From: Burkholderiaceae bacterium
Lineage (GTDB): Bacteria; Pseudomonadota; Gammaproteobacteria; Burkholderiales; Burkholderiaceae
Assembly: GCA_021166835.1 (NCBI GenBank)
Contig: JAJPEN010000026.1
Location: 124,001 to 188,000, forward strand
Direction of reading: 5' to 3'
Length of the DNA stretch: 64,000 bases
The notes under the pieces are model-generated. The model made no database searches. It saw nothing but the letters and a program-made list of their open reading frames with translations, and had not been told where the DNA came from. The position numbers and the translations under genes were made by a program. This document shows, in pieces, positions 9,189-18,485 of the stretch (the stretch's first letter is position 1; every line of letters starts with the position of its first letter).

Positions 9189-10133
9189 ATGCGCGTCGTC
9201 GAACGCATCGCGGACCTGCGCGAAGCGCTGCGCGGCAATGCACGCACCGCTTTCGTGCCGACGATGGGCAATCTGCACGAAGGGCACCTGTCGCTGGTGC
9301 GGATCGCGAAGGCGCATGGCGAGCCGGTGGTCGCCAGCATCTTCGTGAACCGCCTGCAGTTCGGTCCCAACGAAGACTTCGGCCGCTATCCGCGAACTTT
9401 CGAGCGCGACTGCGATGCGCTGCGCGCCGCCGGCTGCGATCTCGTCTTCGCGCCCGACGAGAGCGAGCTGTATCCGGTGTCGCAGACCTTCCGCGTGGCC
9501 ACGCCCGCGGGCCTGGGAGACGTGCTCGAAGGCGCGTTCCGCCCCGGTTTCTTCGAAGGCGTCGCCACCGTCGTGCTGAAGCTCTTCGGCTGCGTGCAGC
9601 CGGCCGTCGCCGTGTTCGGCCGCAAGGATTACCAGCAGCTGCTCGTCGTGCGGAAGATGGTCGAGCAGTTCGACCTGCCGATCCGCATCCTCGCCGGCGA
9701 GACGGCGCGCGAGAGCGACGGACTGGCGATGTCGTCGCGCAACGGATATCTCGATGCCGCGCAGCGTTCGGAGGCGCCGGCGTTGCACCGCGCGCTGCTC
9801 GCGCTCGTCGATCGCACGCGCCAGATCGCGGCGAATTACGCTTCGGCGAAGCGCGAGGAAGCGCAGCGCGAGGACGACGCGATGCGCGAAGCGACACGCG
9901 AAACGACGCGCGAAATGGCGCGCGAGGCGGCGCGTGACGCGCTGCAGGCGGCCGAACGCGAAGCGCTCGACGGCCTGCGCGCGCGCGGCTGGGTTCCCGA
10001 TTATCTTGTCGTGCGGCGCCGCGCCGATCTCGCCGTCCCCGACAGCAGCGATCTCACGCAAGCGGAATCGCTCGTCGCGCTCGGCGCGGCGCGCCTGGGC
10101 ACGACGCGGCTCCTCGACAACGTCGAGTTCTGA
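9189..10133 (+). CDS. panC: Pantothenate synthetase (pantoate-beta-alanine ligase)
   Basis: 314 residues; most PanC proteins are about 280. It joins pantoate and beta-alanine with ATP in vitamin B5 synthesis. Active-site motifs are intact: [14 protein letters not shown] with the HxGH pair H30/H33, [28 protein letters not shown] (flavodoxin-like core), and the KMSKS-like MSSRNGYL. The extra length is a charged helix at about residues 210-252 containing a four-residue repeat ([16 protein letters not shown]), inserted in the C-terminal dimerisation/lid part. Starts 4 nt after the kinase stop. Confidence 0.94.
   Translation: MRVVERIADLREALRGNARTAFVPTMGNLHEGHLSLVRIAKAHGEPVVASIFVNRLQFGPNEDFGRYPRTFERDCDALRAAGCDLVFAPDESELYPVSQTFRVATPAGLGDVLEGAFRPGFFEGVATVVLKLFGCVQPAVAVFGRKDYQQLLVVRKMVEQFDLPIRILAGETARESDGLAMSSRNGYLDAAQRSEAPALHRALLALVDRTRQIAANYASAKREEAQREDDAMREATRETTREMAREAARDALQAAEREALDGLRARGWVPDYLVVRRRADLAVPDSSDLTQAESLVALGAARLGTTRLLDNVEF
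9879..9938 (+). repeat. 12-bp in-frame tandem repeat inside panC
   Basis: Five units of the type GCGACACGCGAA encode [20 protein letters not shown] (PanC residues 231-250). This is the core of the inserted helix noted under panC. Confidence 0.75.
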
Positions 10134-10240
10134 CGGCCTCCCCGAGCGAGCGCGGCGAAAGATTCCCGCGCCGCCCGGGCCTCCCGGTTGCCCGACTCCG
10201 GCTCCGATCGCGCATCGCGATCCGACAGCAGGAGGACGTC

Positions 10241-10504
10241 ATGAAGCACGAGAAAACGCAGAACCCGGCCAACGCTTCCCGAGGCCACCCTCGCGTGCAG
10301 GGCGAAGGCGACTACGAAGCCGCCCGTCACTACCGCAAGGACGTCGAAGAGTTCGTCGAATCGGGGAAGGTCGACGAAGCGATGCGCAAGGCCGCGCCGC
10401 GCAACGACGAGGAAGCCCGACAGATGGAGAAGGCCGAGAAGGCGGGCAAGGCCCGCTCGAAGGGCGAGGATCCTGCGCTGCGCAAGGGGAACACGAAGCA
10501 CTGA
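10241..10504 (+). CDS. Small hydrophilic protein of unknown function
   Basis: 87 residues, highly charged, no hydrophobic segment, signal or cysteine. Composition (Lys, Glu, Arg, Ala, Asp; for example MEKAEKAGKARSKGED) suggests a disordered or helical cytoplasmic protein; short proteins of this kind are frequent in Burkholderiales. Coding status is supported by a strong ribosome binding site (GCAGGAGGACGTC directly before the ATG) and normal third-position GC. It follows panC by 107 bp and converges on galE. No function can be assigned. Confidence 0.7.
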   Translation: MKHEKTQNPANASRGHPRVQGEGDYEAARHYRKDVEEFVESGKVDEAMRKAAPRNDEEARQMEKAEKAGKARSKGEDPALRKGNTKH

Positions 10505-10583
10505 GACGCTTCGCATCGAGGAGAGCCGCACCCGCGCGCAGACAGGATCGCCGCGGCACGGGTTGCGCTTTCCCGCGCCGCGG

Positions 10584-10635
10584 AATACAGCGTTCTTGAA
10601 CACGCAAACCGTTTCGCACGCGAAACCGCTGTATT
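10584..10635. repeat. Nested inverted repeat in the galE 3' intergenic region
   Basis: Outer arms AATACAGCG (10584-10592) and CGCTGTATT (10627-10635) are perfect complements. Directly inside the right arm is a second perfect palindrome, GTTTCGC-AC-GCGAAAC (10611-10626). It lies between the small protein gene and galE, which converge. It could be a bidirectional terminator or a protein-binding site; there is no T-tract. Confidence 0.7.
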
Positions 10636-10661
10636 TCGCAGCGCGCCTTCTGCGGCGGCGC

Positions 10662-11690
10662 TCACCCCTCGTACCCGGCCGGATTCGCCTGCTGCCACCT
10701 CCATGCGTCGGCGCACATCCGCTCGACGCCGTACTGCGCCCGCCAGCCGAGCAGCCGCTCGGCGAGCGCCGGATCCGCGTAGCACTGGGCGACGTCTCCG
10801 GGGCGCCGATCGACGATGCGATACGGCACCGCGCGCCCGCTCGCCCGCTCGAAGGCGCGCACGAGCTCGAGCACCGAGCAACCGTTGCCGGTGCCCAGGT
10901 TCACCGTGAACGCCCCCGGATGTGCGCGCGCCCGCGCCAACGCCGCCAGGTGCCCGCGCGCGAGATCGACGACGTGGATGTAGTCGCGCACGCCGGTGCC
11001 GTCCGGCGTCGGCCAGTCGCCGCCGAACACCGACAGTTGCGCGAGCCGGCCCACCGCCACCTGGCTGACGTAGGGCATCAGGTTGTTCGGCACGCCGCGC
11101 GGATCTTCGCCGATGCGCGCGCTCTCGTGCGCGCCCACCGGATTGAAGTAGCGCAGGATGCCGATCGACCACGCCGGGTCGGAAGCGGCGAGATCGAGCA
11201 GGATGCGCTCGATCATCGCCTTGCTGTGTCCGTAGGGATTGGTGGGCGCCACGCGCGCGTCCTCGCGGATCGGCACCGACGCCGGATCGCCGTAGACGGT
11301 GGCCGACGAGCTGAAGACGATGCGGCGAATGCCGGCCGCGTTCATCGCGCGCAGCAGCGCGATCGATCCGCCGACATTGTTGTCGTAGTAGGAGAGCGGG
11401 TCGGCCACCGACTCGCCCACCGCCTTCAGCCCGGCGAAGTGGATCACCGCGTCGAAGCGACGCGAGCCGAATACACCGCGCAGCGCTTCCCCGTCGCGGA
11501 TGTCGGCGACGACGAGCGGCGCTTCGCGGCCGGTGATCGCCTGCACGCGCCGCAACGACTCGGCGCTGGCGTTCGACAGGTTGTCGACGACGACGACGTC
11601 CCAGCCTGCCTGCAGCAGCTCGACCACCGTGTGCGAGCCGATGTACCCGGCTCCGCCCGTCACCAGCACCGATCCCGTCGTCCGCGTCAA
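10662..11690 (-). CDS. galE: UDP-glucose 4-epimerase
   Basis: 342 residues, like E. coli GalE (338). It is an NAD-dependent short-chain epimerase that interconverts UDP-glucose and UDP-galactose for surface polysaccharides. Seen: Rossmann motif VTGGAGYIGSH (from residue 10), DNLSNAS, FAGLKAVGESV, FSSSATVYG (catalytic Ser/Thr), NPYGHSKAMIE (YxxxK), and RYFNPVGAHESARIGEDP. A TTG start at 11690 is chosen: GGGAG sits 10-14 nt upstream and no closer ATG exists. Divergent from manC across a 99-bp region. Confidence 0.95.
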   Translation of the reverse strand: MTRTTGSVLVTGGAGYIGSHTVVELLQAGWDVVVVDNLSNASAESLRRVQAITGREAPLVVADIRDGEALRGVFGSRRFDAVIHFAGLKAVGESVADPLSYYDNNVGGSIALLRAMNAAGIRRIVFSSSATVYGDPASVPIREDARVAPTNPYGHSKAMIERILLDLAASDPAWSIGILRYFNPVGAHESARIGEDPRGVPNNLMPYVSQVAVGRLAQLSVFGGDWPTPDGTGVRDYIHVVDLARGHLAALARARAHPGAFTVNLGTGNGCSVLELVRAFERASGRAVPYRIVDRRPGDVAQCYADPALAERLLGWRAQYGVERMCADAWRWQQANPAGYEG

Positions 11691-11776
11691 AGCCGCTGCT
11701 CCCTTCGCTGCAACCGCACGGCCGTTGCGTGCGGTCTGTCGTGTCAAGTTTCGCATGCGGTCGAAACGGCGACCCG

Positions 11777-11782
11777 TACAAT
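11777..11782 (+). promoter_or_regulatory. -10 element (TACAAT) 7 nt before the manC start codon
   Basis: TACAAT is followed by CGCGCGC and then ATG. If used, transcription would begin at or within a base or two of the ATG. No Shine-Dalgarno sequence is visible in front of manC, consistent with a leaderless mRNA. No clear -35. Confidence 0.5.
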
Positions 11783-11789
11783 CGCGCGC

Positions 11790-13223
11790 ATGCTGATCCC
11801 CGTCGTCCTGTCCGGCGGCGCCGGAACCCGCCTGTGGCCGGTTTCGCGCGAGGCCTTCCCCAAGCCGTTCATGAAACTCGGCGGCGCCTCGAGCCTGCTG
11901 CAGCGAACGCTCGAACGCGCACTGCCGCTGGCAGACGGCGGACGCGCGGCGATCGTCACCAACCGCGAGTACTTCTTCAAGACGCGCGAGGAGATCTACG
12001 GCTGCGCGGGCGCGCGCAACGTCCGCGTCACGCAACTGCTCGAGCCGGTCGGCCGGAACACGGCTCCCGCCGTCGCGCTCGCCGCGCTGTGGGCGAGCGC
12101 CGTCGACCCGGACGCCGTCCTGCTCGTGCTGCCGGCCGATCACCTGATCCCCGACGCCGACGCGTTCCGCGAGGTCGCGCGCCGCGCCGCAGAGCTGGCG
12201 GCGGCCGGCTCGATCGTGCTGTTCGGCATCCGGCCCAGCGCGCCCGAAACCGGCTTCGGCTACATCGAGATGGGCGACGTGCTGAGCGGAGAAGCACGCG
12301 CCGTGCGCCGCTTCGTCGAGAAGCCCGACGCGGCGCTCGCCGTGCAGTTCCTCGCCGGCGGCGGCTTCGTCTGGAACAGCGGCATGTTCTGCTTTCGCGC
12401 GCAGACCATCCTCGAGGCGATGCAGGCGCACGCGCCGGAACTGCTCGCCGCGGCGCACGCCGCGTGGGAAGCCAGCCGCGCAGACGCCTCCGACGAAAAG
12501 CTGGCGATCGCCGAGCAGCTCTTCGCGGCGTGTCCGGAGATCTCGATCGACTACGCCGTGATGGAAAAAGCCGACGGCGTCGTCGTGCTGCCGGCCGCTT
12601 TCCACTGGAGCGACATCGGCTCGTGGAAGGCGGTATCGGAAGAGCTGGAGCCCGACGCCGACGGCAACACCACGGTCGGCGAGACGCTGCTGCAGGGCGC
12701 GAAGAACACGCACGTGCAGAGCGAAGACCGGCTCGTCGCCGCGGTGGGCGTCGAGAACCTGCTGATCGTCGACACGCCCGACGCGCTGCTCGTCGCGGAC
12801 AAGGGCGCGAGCCAGCAGGTGCGCGCGATCGTCGAGCGCCTGAAGTCGAGCGGCCACGATGCGGCGCGGCTGCACCGGACGGTGGCGCGGCCCTGGGGCA
12901 CGTACACCGTGCTGCAGGAGGGCCCGCGCTTCAAGATCAAGCGCATCGAAGTCAAGCCGAAGGAGCGCCTGTCGCTGCAGATGCACCATCACCGCAGCGA
13001 GCACTGGATCGTCGTCTCGGGCACGGCCCGGGTGCAATGCGACGAGCGCGAGCACCTCGTCGCGGCCAACGAATCGACCTACATCCCGATCGGAACGAAG
13101 CATCGGCTGGAGAATCCCGGCGTCGTGCCGCTGGTGATGATCGAGGTGCAGTGCGGCGACTACCTCGGCGAGGACGACATCGTCCGTTTCGACGACGCGT
13201 ACGGGCGCCCGACCGAGGGCTGA
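11790..13223 (+). CDS. manC: Mannose-1-phosphate guanylyltransferase / mannose-6-phosphate isomerase
   Basis: 477 residues, the length of the bifunctional AlgA/ManC/XanB type. The N-terminal nucleotidyltransferase begins IPVVLSGGAGTRLWPVSREA (signature GGxGTRLWP) with the following PKPF lysine, then NRE, VLPADHLI and FVEKP. The C-terminal cupin carries the isomerase motif LSLQMHHHRSEHWIVVSGTA and ESTYIPIGTKHRLENPG. It makes GDP-mannose for exopolysaccharide or LPS. Only galE is adjacent, so no dedicated polysaccharide cluster is visible here. No ribosome binding site precedes the ATG. Confidence 0.95.
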   Translation: MLIPVVLSGGAGTRLWPVSREAFPKPFMKLGGASSLLQRTLERALPLADGGRAAIVTNREYFFKTREEIYGCAGARNVRVTQLLEPVGRNTAPAVALAALWASAVDPDAVLLVLPADHLIPDADAFREVARRAAELAAAGSIVLFGIRPSAPETGFGYIEMGDVLSGEARAVRRFVEKPDAALAVQFLAGGGFVWNSGMFCFRAQTILEAMQAHAPELLAAAHAAWEASRADASDEKLAIAEQLFAACPEISIDYAVMEKADGVVVLPAAFHWSDIGSWKAVSEELEPDADGNTTVGETLLQGAKNTHVQSEDRLVAAVGVENLLIVDTPDALLVADKGASQQVRAIVERLKSSGHDAARLHRTVARPWGTYTVLQEGPRFKIKRIEVKPKERLSLQMHHHRSEHWIVVSGTARVQCDEREHLVAANESTYIPIGTKHRLENPGVVPLVMIEVQCGDYLGEDDIVRFDDAYGRPTEG

Positions 13224-13231
13224 GCTCGCCG

Positions 13232-13912
13232 TTGGCCAAGGCCCGGTTCTTCTACGCGCTGCGGCCTGATCCGGCCGCGGCCGACCAGCTCGCGGCGATC
13301 GCCGCGCAGGCGGCGACGCGATGGGGCGGCCGCGCCTTCGCCGCACCCGACATCCACCTGACGCTCGCATTCGTCGGCATGCAGCCGGTCGAACGGCAGC
13401 CGGCGCTGCAGGCGATCCTGCAGGGGTTGCCTGCGCGCTTCCACGTCCCCGACGACTCCCGTGCGACCGCGGCCGACGCGCAGCGCACGGCAGACGCCGA
13501 CCCGATTCCGGCGCTCTCGTTGTCGCGACTCGGCAGCTTCGGGCACGGCGTGCTGTGGATCGGCCCGGCGAAGCAAGCGGACGGGGCAGGATCCGGGCGC
13601 AGCTTCGCCCACCGACTCGCGCAGGAAATCCGCGCACGCCTGCGGGACGCGGGAATCGCCTTCGACGACCGGCCGCTCAAACTGCATGCGACGATCGTTC
13701 GCGGCGCGCGCGGTTTCACCGACGAGCGCGGCGTTGACCTGGCCGGTACCGAGGAGGCGGGCGATGCCGGCGCCGGCCGGTTGGCGGTCGCTGCGTCGCC
13801 GATCGTCGTCGCGCGCACCTGGTCGCTCGCGCTCGGCGCGTCGTACGCCGATTCGACGCCGCTGCGACGCTATCGCTGGTGGGGCCCCGCTGCGCCCGCG
13901 GGGTCGCCGTGA
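13232..13912 (+). CDS. thpR: RNA 2',3'-cyclic phosphodiesterase (2H phosphoesterase, LigT/ThpR family)
   Basis: 226 residues with the two catalytic HxT(L/I) motifs of 2H phosphoesterases: IHLTLAFVG (H42, T44) and LHATIVRG (H152, T154). The family opens 2',3'-cyclic phosphates and can ligate half-tRNAs in reverse in vitro. The start is a TTG 8 nt after the manC stop; no other start fits the N-terminal strand (FFYALRPD). The stop overlaps the phoB GTG (GTGA), so it leads the phoBR transcript. A low-complexity stretch (about residues 72-92) is the only odd region. Confidence 0.88.
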   Translation: MAKARFFYALRPDPAAADQLAAIAAQAATRWGGRAFAAPDIHLTLAFVGMQPVERQPALQAILQGLPARFHVPDDSRATAADAQRTADADPIPALSLSRLGSFGHGVLWIGPAKQADGAGSGRSFAHRLAQEIRARLRDAGIAFDDRPLKLHATIVRGARGFTDERGVDLAGTEEAGDAGAGRLAVAASPIVVARTWSLALGASYADSTPLRRYRWWGPAAPAGSP

Positions 13913-14616
13913 GCGCCCATATCCTCGTGGTCGAGGACGAGCCGGCGATCCGCGAGCTGGTCGCCGTCAATCTTCGCCATGCAGGCTATCGCGTCGACGG
14001 CGTCGATTCGGCCGAGGCCGCACGTACGGCGATCGCGCACGCGCTCCCCGATCTGATCGTGCTCGACTGGATGCTGCCCGGCGAAGCCGGCGTCGATCTC
14101 CTGAAGGCGTTGCGCGCGGACACGCGCACCGGCAAGGTGCCGATCGTGCTGCTGACGGCGCGGGCCCACGAGGGCGACAAGCTGCTCGGCTTCGAGCGGG
14201 GCGCGGACGACTACGTCACCAAGCCGTTCTCGACGCGCGAACTGGTCGCCCGCGTGCGCGCCGTCCTGCGGCGCACGGGGCCGGGGGCGAAGGGGTCCTC
14301 GGGGGCGGAAGACGAAGCGCCGATCGAGATCGAAGGCCTGCGCCTGGAGCCGGCAGCGATACGCGTGAGCGCCGGCGACGCGCGGCTCTCGCTCAGTCCG
14401 ACCGAGTTTCGGCTGCTGCATTTCCTGATGCGCAACGCGGATCGCGCCGTCTCGCGCGACCGCCTGCTCGACGAAGTGTGGGGCGATCGCGTGTATATTG
14501 ACCAGCGCACGGTCGACGTGCACATCCGGCGGTTGCGGCTCGCGCTCGCCCCCAGCGGCCACGACCGGTTGATCGAAACCGTTCGCGGAGAAGGCTACCG
14601 CTTCGCGCGTAGCTGA
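13909..14616 (+). CDS. phoB: Phosphate regulon response regulator PhoB
   Basis: 235 residues: receiver domain (acidic pocket VVEDEP, phospho-acceptor Asp53 in VLDWMLPGEAG, switch Lys in DDYVTKPFSTREL) and an OmpR-type winged helix (LSPTEFRLLHFLM, then YIDQRTVDVHIRRLRLAL and VRGEGYRF). PhoB-P activates pstS and other phosphate-starvation genes through Pho boxes. A GTG start overlapping the thpR stop is chosen. PhoR follows after 41 bp. Confidence 0.95.
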   Translation: MSAHILVVEDEPAIRELVAVNLRHAGYRVDGVDSAEAARTAIAHALPDLIVLDWMLPGEAGVDLLKALRADTRTGKVPIVLLTARAHEGDKLLGFERGADDYVTKPFSTRELVARVRAVLRRTGPGAKGSSGAEDEAPIEIEGLRLEPAAIRVSAGDARLSLSPTEFRLLHFLMRNADRAVSRDRLLDEVWGDRVYIDQRTVDVHIRRLRLALAPSGHDRLIETVRGEGYRFARS

Positions 14617-14657
14617 GCGCCGCCTCCGCATCCTTCGCGCCAACGTCCGGGAACGCC

Positions 14658-16121
14658 GTGCGCCTCGTGTTTCGCAATCTGGCTGCCATCCTCACAGCCG
14701 CCGTCATCGCCGCGCTGCTCGACGCCTACGTCTCGGAACGCGCCGCAGTCTGGTGGCTCGGCGTGGCGCTCGTCGTCTACGCGCTCAGCGAAACCGTCTA
14801 TCTCGCACGGCTGCATCATTGGGCGGCGCTGCCGCGCAACCGCTCCCTGCCGGCCGGCTACGGCCCGTGGCGCGCGCTGATCGCCCGGCTTTCGCGCTTC
14901 GCGCGCCAGGAGGTCGATGCGCAGATCGAGCTCGCCTCGGAGCTCGAGCGCATCCACGCGGCCGTCGACCAGTTGCCCGACGGCCTCGTCGTGCTCGACC
15001 GCTACGACCATGTGCTGTGGGCCAACGACGCGGCCGAGAGCCTGCACGGCATCTTCGGCACCCGGCGGCCGATCCATCACTTCATCCGGCAGCCCGAGCT
15101 GGCCACGCTGCTCGGCACGAACGAGCCGGGCAGCTCGATCCGCGTCGAGCTGCCCGGTCGGCCCGGTCGCATCTACGAGCTGCTGCTGCACCGGGCGCAG
15201 GGCGACCAGAAGCTGCTGATCACGCGCGACGTCACCGAGCGCGCGAAGCTCGACGCGATGCGCAGCGACTTCGTCGCCAATGTCTCGCACGAGATCCGCA
15301 CGCCGGTCACGGTGATCGCGGGATTCGCCGAGACGCTGCTCACGCTCGATCTCGACGCCGACAAGCGGCGCGAGTACCTCGAGTCGATCCTCGAACAGAG
15401 CCGCACGATGCAAAGGCTGGTCGACGACCTGCTGACGATCTCCTCGCTCGAAAGCGACACGCAGGCGCTCGACGACGAAACGGTCGACCTCGCATCGCTG
15501 CTCCAGCGGATGGTCGACGAAGCGCGGACGATCTCGGCCGGTCGTCACGAGATCTCGCTCGTCCTCGACGGACCGCGTCGCGTGCTCGCCTCCGCGGGCG
15601 AACTCGAGAGCGCCGTGCGCAACCTGCTCACCAACGCGATCCGCTACACGCCCGACGGCGGCCGCATCGCCGTCGACTGGCGCGTGCAGGACGCCGAGGG
15701 ACGCATTTCCGTGCGCGACACCGGCATCGGCATCGCACCGGAGCACCTGCCGCGCTTGGCCGAGCGTTTCTATCGCGTCGATCGCGGCCGGTCGCGCGCA
15801 ACCGGCGGAACCGGCCTCGGCCTGGCGATCGTCAAGCGGATCATGGCGCGCCACCAGGGACACCTTCGCTTCGACAGCGCACCGGGTCGCGGCAGCACCT
15901 TCGTGCTGTGCCTGCCGGCGGCGCGGCTCGTCGCCGATTCGGCGCCGTCCTCGTCGCCCTCGTCGCCCTCGTCGCCCGCGGCGCTCGGGGCAGCGCCGGG
16001 CCGCGCGATCGCGGAGGCGCCCGCCGAATCGAAGGACGATGCCGCGGGAGAGATGCAGGTCGGCGCGCCTGTCGATCAGCCCCCTTCCCCGGCCTCCCGG
16101 TCGGAGTCGAGCGGCGCCTGA
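14658..16121 (+). CDS. phoR: Phosphate regulon sensor histidine kinase PhoR
   Basis: 487 residues. Two N-terminal membrane helices (about 8-24 and 30-48) with almost no periplasmic loop, then a charged linker, a PAS domain (about 100-195, VDQLPDGLVVLDRYDHVLWA), the H-box VANVSHEIRTPVTVI (His211), and the ATPase with N-box LLTNAIRYTPDG, G1 DTGIGI and G2 GGTGLGLAIVKRI. This is the PhoR layout, sensing through PstSCAB-PhoU rather than an external ligand. GTG start. The C-terminal 60 residues are a Ser/Pro/Ala-rich tail (9-bp TCGTCGCCC repeats near 15950-15978). The last 46 bp overlap the 3' end of phoU on the other strand. Confidence 0.93.
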   Translation: MRLVFRNLAAILTAAVIAALLDAYVSERAAVWWLGVALVVYALSETVYLARLHHWAALPRNRSLPAGYGPWRALIARLSRFARQEVDAQIELASELERIHAAVDQLPDGLVVLDRYDHVLWANDAAESLHGIFGTRRPIHHFIRQPELATLLGTNEPGSSIRVELPGRPGRIYELLLHRAQGDQKLLITRDVTERAKLDAMRSDFVANVSHEIRTPVTVIAGFAETLLTLDLDADKRREYLESILEQSRTMQRLVDDLLTISSLESDTQALDDETVDLASLLQRMVDEARTISAGRHEISLVLDGPRRVLASAGELESAVRNLLTNAIRYTPDGGRIAVDWRVQDAEGRISVRDTGIGIAPEHLPRLAERFYRVDRGRSRATGGTGLGLAIVKRIMARHQGHLRFDSAPGRGSTFVLCLPAARLVADSAPSSSPSSPSSPAALGAAPGRAIAEAPAESKDDAAGEMQVGAPVDQPPSPASRSESSGA

Positions 16122-16780
16122 CGCAGGTCGACGCCCTCGACCAGCAGAGCGACGTGCTCGGCGATGTTCTTCGCGTGATCGCCGGCGCGCTCGATCGACT
16201 GCACGACGAACACGGCGGCCACGCCGGAAGTCACCGAAGCAGGCTTCTCTGCCATTGCCTGCATCAGCTCGCCGATCAGGCGGTCGCGCAGATCGTCGAC
16301 TTCGCCGTCGATCGCCTCGAGCTGCGCGGCTACGGTGGCATCGTGCCTCACGAACGCATCGATGGCGGCATCGAACATCCGGCGCACCCGCGACGCCATG
16401 CGCTCGATCCCGTCGATTCCGATCGGCGACGGCGCAGCGGCGAAATCGCGACTGCGCAGCGCGATCTTCTTCGCCTCGTCGCCGATGCGCTCGAGGTCGT
16501 TGACGATGTGGATCACGGCGATGATCTCGCGCAGGTCGATCGCGATCGGCTGGCGGCGCGCGATCGTCCGGTTGCAGCGCAGGTCGGATTCGACCTGCAG
16601 CTGGTTCACGCGCTGCTCGTCGTGCAGCACCGCTTCGACGAGTTGCGGATCGTGCCGGCGGATCGCTTCGATCGCGCGCACCATCTGCCGCTCGACGAGC
16701 CCGGCCATCGTCGTCACCGTGCTGCGCAGCACCTCGATTTCGGTGTCGAAGCTGCGGTGGGCGTATTCGCGATTGATCAT
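16076..16780 (-). CDS. phoU: Phosphate transport system accessory protein PhoU
   Basis: 234 residues, the normal length. It consists of two copies of a three-helix PhoU domain with the metal-binding-type E/DxxxD signatures HIVNDLERIGDEAKKIA and FVVQSIERAGDHAKNIAEH. PhoU links the Pst transporter to PhoR and prevents Pho induction in high phosphate. It is the last gene of pstSCAB-phoU; 46 bp separate it from pstB. Its 3' end overlaps phoR tail to tail. Confidence 0.96.
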   Translation of the reverse strand: MINREYAHRSFDTEIEVLRSTVTTMAGLVERQMVRAIEAIRRHDPQLVEAVLHDEQRVNQLQVESDLRCNRTIARRQPIAIDLREIIAVIHIVNDLERIGDEAKKIALRSRDFAAAPSPIGIDGIERMASRVRRMFDAAIDAFVRHDATVAAQLEAIDGEVDDLRDRLIGELMQAMAEKPASVTSGVAAVFVVQSIERAGDHAKNIAEHVALLVEGVDLRQAPLDSDREAGEGG

Positions 16781-16826
16781 GCCGATGCTCCGTGCGGTAG
16801 GCGCAGCCGATTCGGTCGCACGTTCT

Positions 16827-17606
16827 TCAGCCGAAGCGGCCCGTGATGTAGTCTTCGGTCGCCTTCTTGCGCGGCTTGATGAAGATCTCGTCGGTCTTTC
16901 CGAACTCGACGAGCTCTCCGAGGTACATGTAGGCGGTGTAATCGGAGATGCGCGCCGCCTGCTGCATGTTGTGCGTGACGATCGCGATCGTGTATTCGTT
17001 CTTCAGCTCGGCGACGAGCTCCTCGATGCGCGACGTCGAGATCGGATCGAGCGCGCTGGTCGGCTCGTCGAGCAGCAGCACCTCCGGCTTCACCGCCACC
17101 ATGCGCGCGATGCACAGCCGCTGCTGCTGCCCGCCCGAGAGGCTCAGTCCGCTCGAATCGAGCTTGTCCTTCACTTCCTCCCACAACGCCGCCTTGCGCA
17201 GCGCCCATTCGACGCGATCCTGCATCGCGTCGCGCGACAGCTTCTCGTACAGCCGCACGCCGAAGGCGATGTTCTCGAAGATCGTCATCGGGAACGGCGT
17301 CGGCTTCTGGAACACCATGCCGACCCTTGCGCGCAGCAGGTTCACGTCGACCGACGGATCGAGCACGTTGCGGCCCGCCATGCGGATCTCGCCTTCGGCG
17401 CGCTGGTTCGGGTAAAGGTCGAACATCCGGTTGAAGGTGCGCAGCAGCGTCGACTTGCCGCAACCCGACGGCCCAATGAACGCGGTAACGCGATTGCGCG
17501 CGACGGCTAGCGAGACGTCGGTCAGTCCGCGGAACCGGCCGTAGTAGAACGACAGGCCCCGCACTTCGATGGCCGCCGACGGTTCGACCGGCATGATTGC
17601 CTGCAT
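16827..17606 (-). CDS. pstB: Phosphate ABC transporter ATP-binding protein PstB
   Basis: 259 residues. Walker [16 protein letters not shown]-loop [19 protein letters not shown] (the PTPFPM segment is typical of PstB), signature [13 protein letters not shown], Walker [16 protein letters not shown], switch [17 protein letters not shown]. It energises high-affinity phosphate uptake with PstA and PstC at the inner membrane. 22 bp downstream of pstA. Confidence 0.97.
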   Translation of the reverse strand: MQAIMPVEPSAAIEVRGLSFYYGRFRGLTDVSLAVARNRVTAFIGPSGCGKSTLLRTFNRMFDLYPNQRAEGEIRMAGRNVLDPSVDVNLLRARVGMVFQKPTPFPMTIFENIAFGVRLYEKLSRDAMQDRVEWALRKAALWEEVKDKLDSSGLSLSGGQQQRLCIARMVAVKPEVLLLDEPTSALDPISTSRIEELVAELKNEYTIAIVTHNMQQAARISDYTAYMYLGELVEFGKTDEIFIKPRKKATEDYITGRFG

Positions 17607-17628
17607 TGCCTTCCTGCTCCCCGCGGTT

Positions 17629-18477
17629 TCAGCCGCGTTGACGATCGCGGAACATCACGCGCGCGAGCACGTTCAGCCCGAGCACGACGAGCGCGATCAG
17701 CGCTGCGCCGCCCCAGGCGAGCTGCTGCCAGTTCTCGTACGGGCTCATCGCGAAGTTGTAGATCACCACCGGCAGGTTCGCCATCGGTGCGCGCATGTCG
17801 GCGGTGAAGAACTGGTTGTTCAGCGCCGTGAACAGCAACGGCGCCGTCTCGCCGGCGATGCGCGCGACGGCCAGCAGCACGCCGGTGACGACGCCGCCGC
17901 GCACCGCGCGCAGCGCCACGGCGAGGCTCACCTTCCAGCGCGGCGCACCGAGCGCGAACGCGGCCTCGCGCAGGCTGCCGGGAACCAGCAGCAGCATGTT
18001 CTCGGTGGTGCGCACGACGACCGGGATCGCGATCAGCGCCAGCGCGAGCGACCCCGCCCAGCCGGAGAAGTGGCCGACGGTGGCGACCGCGATCGCGTAG
18101 ACGAAGAGGCCGATGACGATCGACGGCGCCGACAGCATGATGTCGGTGACGAAGCGCGTGATCGAGGCGAAGCGCGAGCGCGCGCCGAACTCGGCGAGAT
18201 GGATGCCGGCGAGGATGCCGATCGGCGTGGCGACGAAGGTCGCGAAGGCGACCATCATCGCGCTGCCGACGATGGCGTTCGCCAGCCCGCCGCCCTGCGT
18301 GCCGGGCGCCGGGGTCGACTCCAGGAAGAGGTCGGCGCCGAAGGCGGCGAGCCCCGAGGCGAACAGCGTCCACAGGATCCAGCCGAGCGCCGCCAGCCCG
18401 ACCGACATCGCCGCCGCCGACAGCGCCAGGCCGGCGACGTTGGCGAACTTGCGGCGGTGGTACAGGAAGGTGTCCAT
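17629..18477 (-). CDS. pstA: Phosphate ABC transporter permease PstA
   Basis: 282 residues, about six membrane helices. The EAA-like coupling loop is [20 protein letters not shown] followed by [12 protein letters not shown], characteristic of PstA. The ATG at 18477 ([19 protein letters not shown]) gives the expected N-terminal helix and lies 8 bp after pstC. Confidence 0.95.
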   Translation of the reverse strand: MDTFLYHRRKFANVAGLALSAAAMSVGLAALGWILWTLFASGLAAFGADLFLESTPAPGTQGGGLANAIVGSAMMVAFATFVATPIGILAGIHLAEFGARSRFASITRFVTDIMLSAPSIVIGLFVYAIAVATVGHFSGWAGSLALALIAIPVVVRTTENMLLLVPGSLREAAFALGAPRWKVSLAVALRAVRGGVVTGVLLAVARIAGETAPLLFTALNNQFFTADMRAPMANLPVVIYNFAMSPYENWQQLAWGGAALIALVVLGLNVLARVMFRDRQRG

Positions 18478-18485
18478 GCGGCGGC

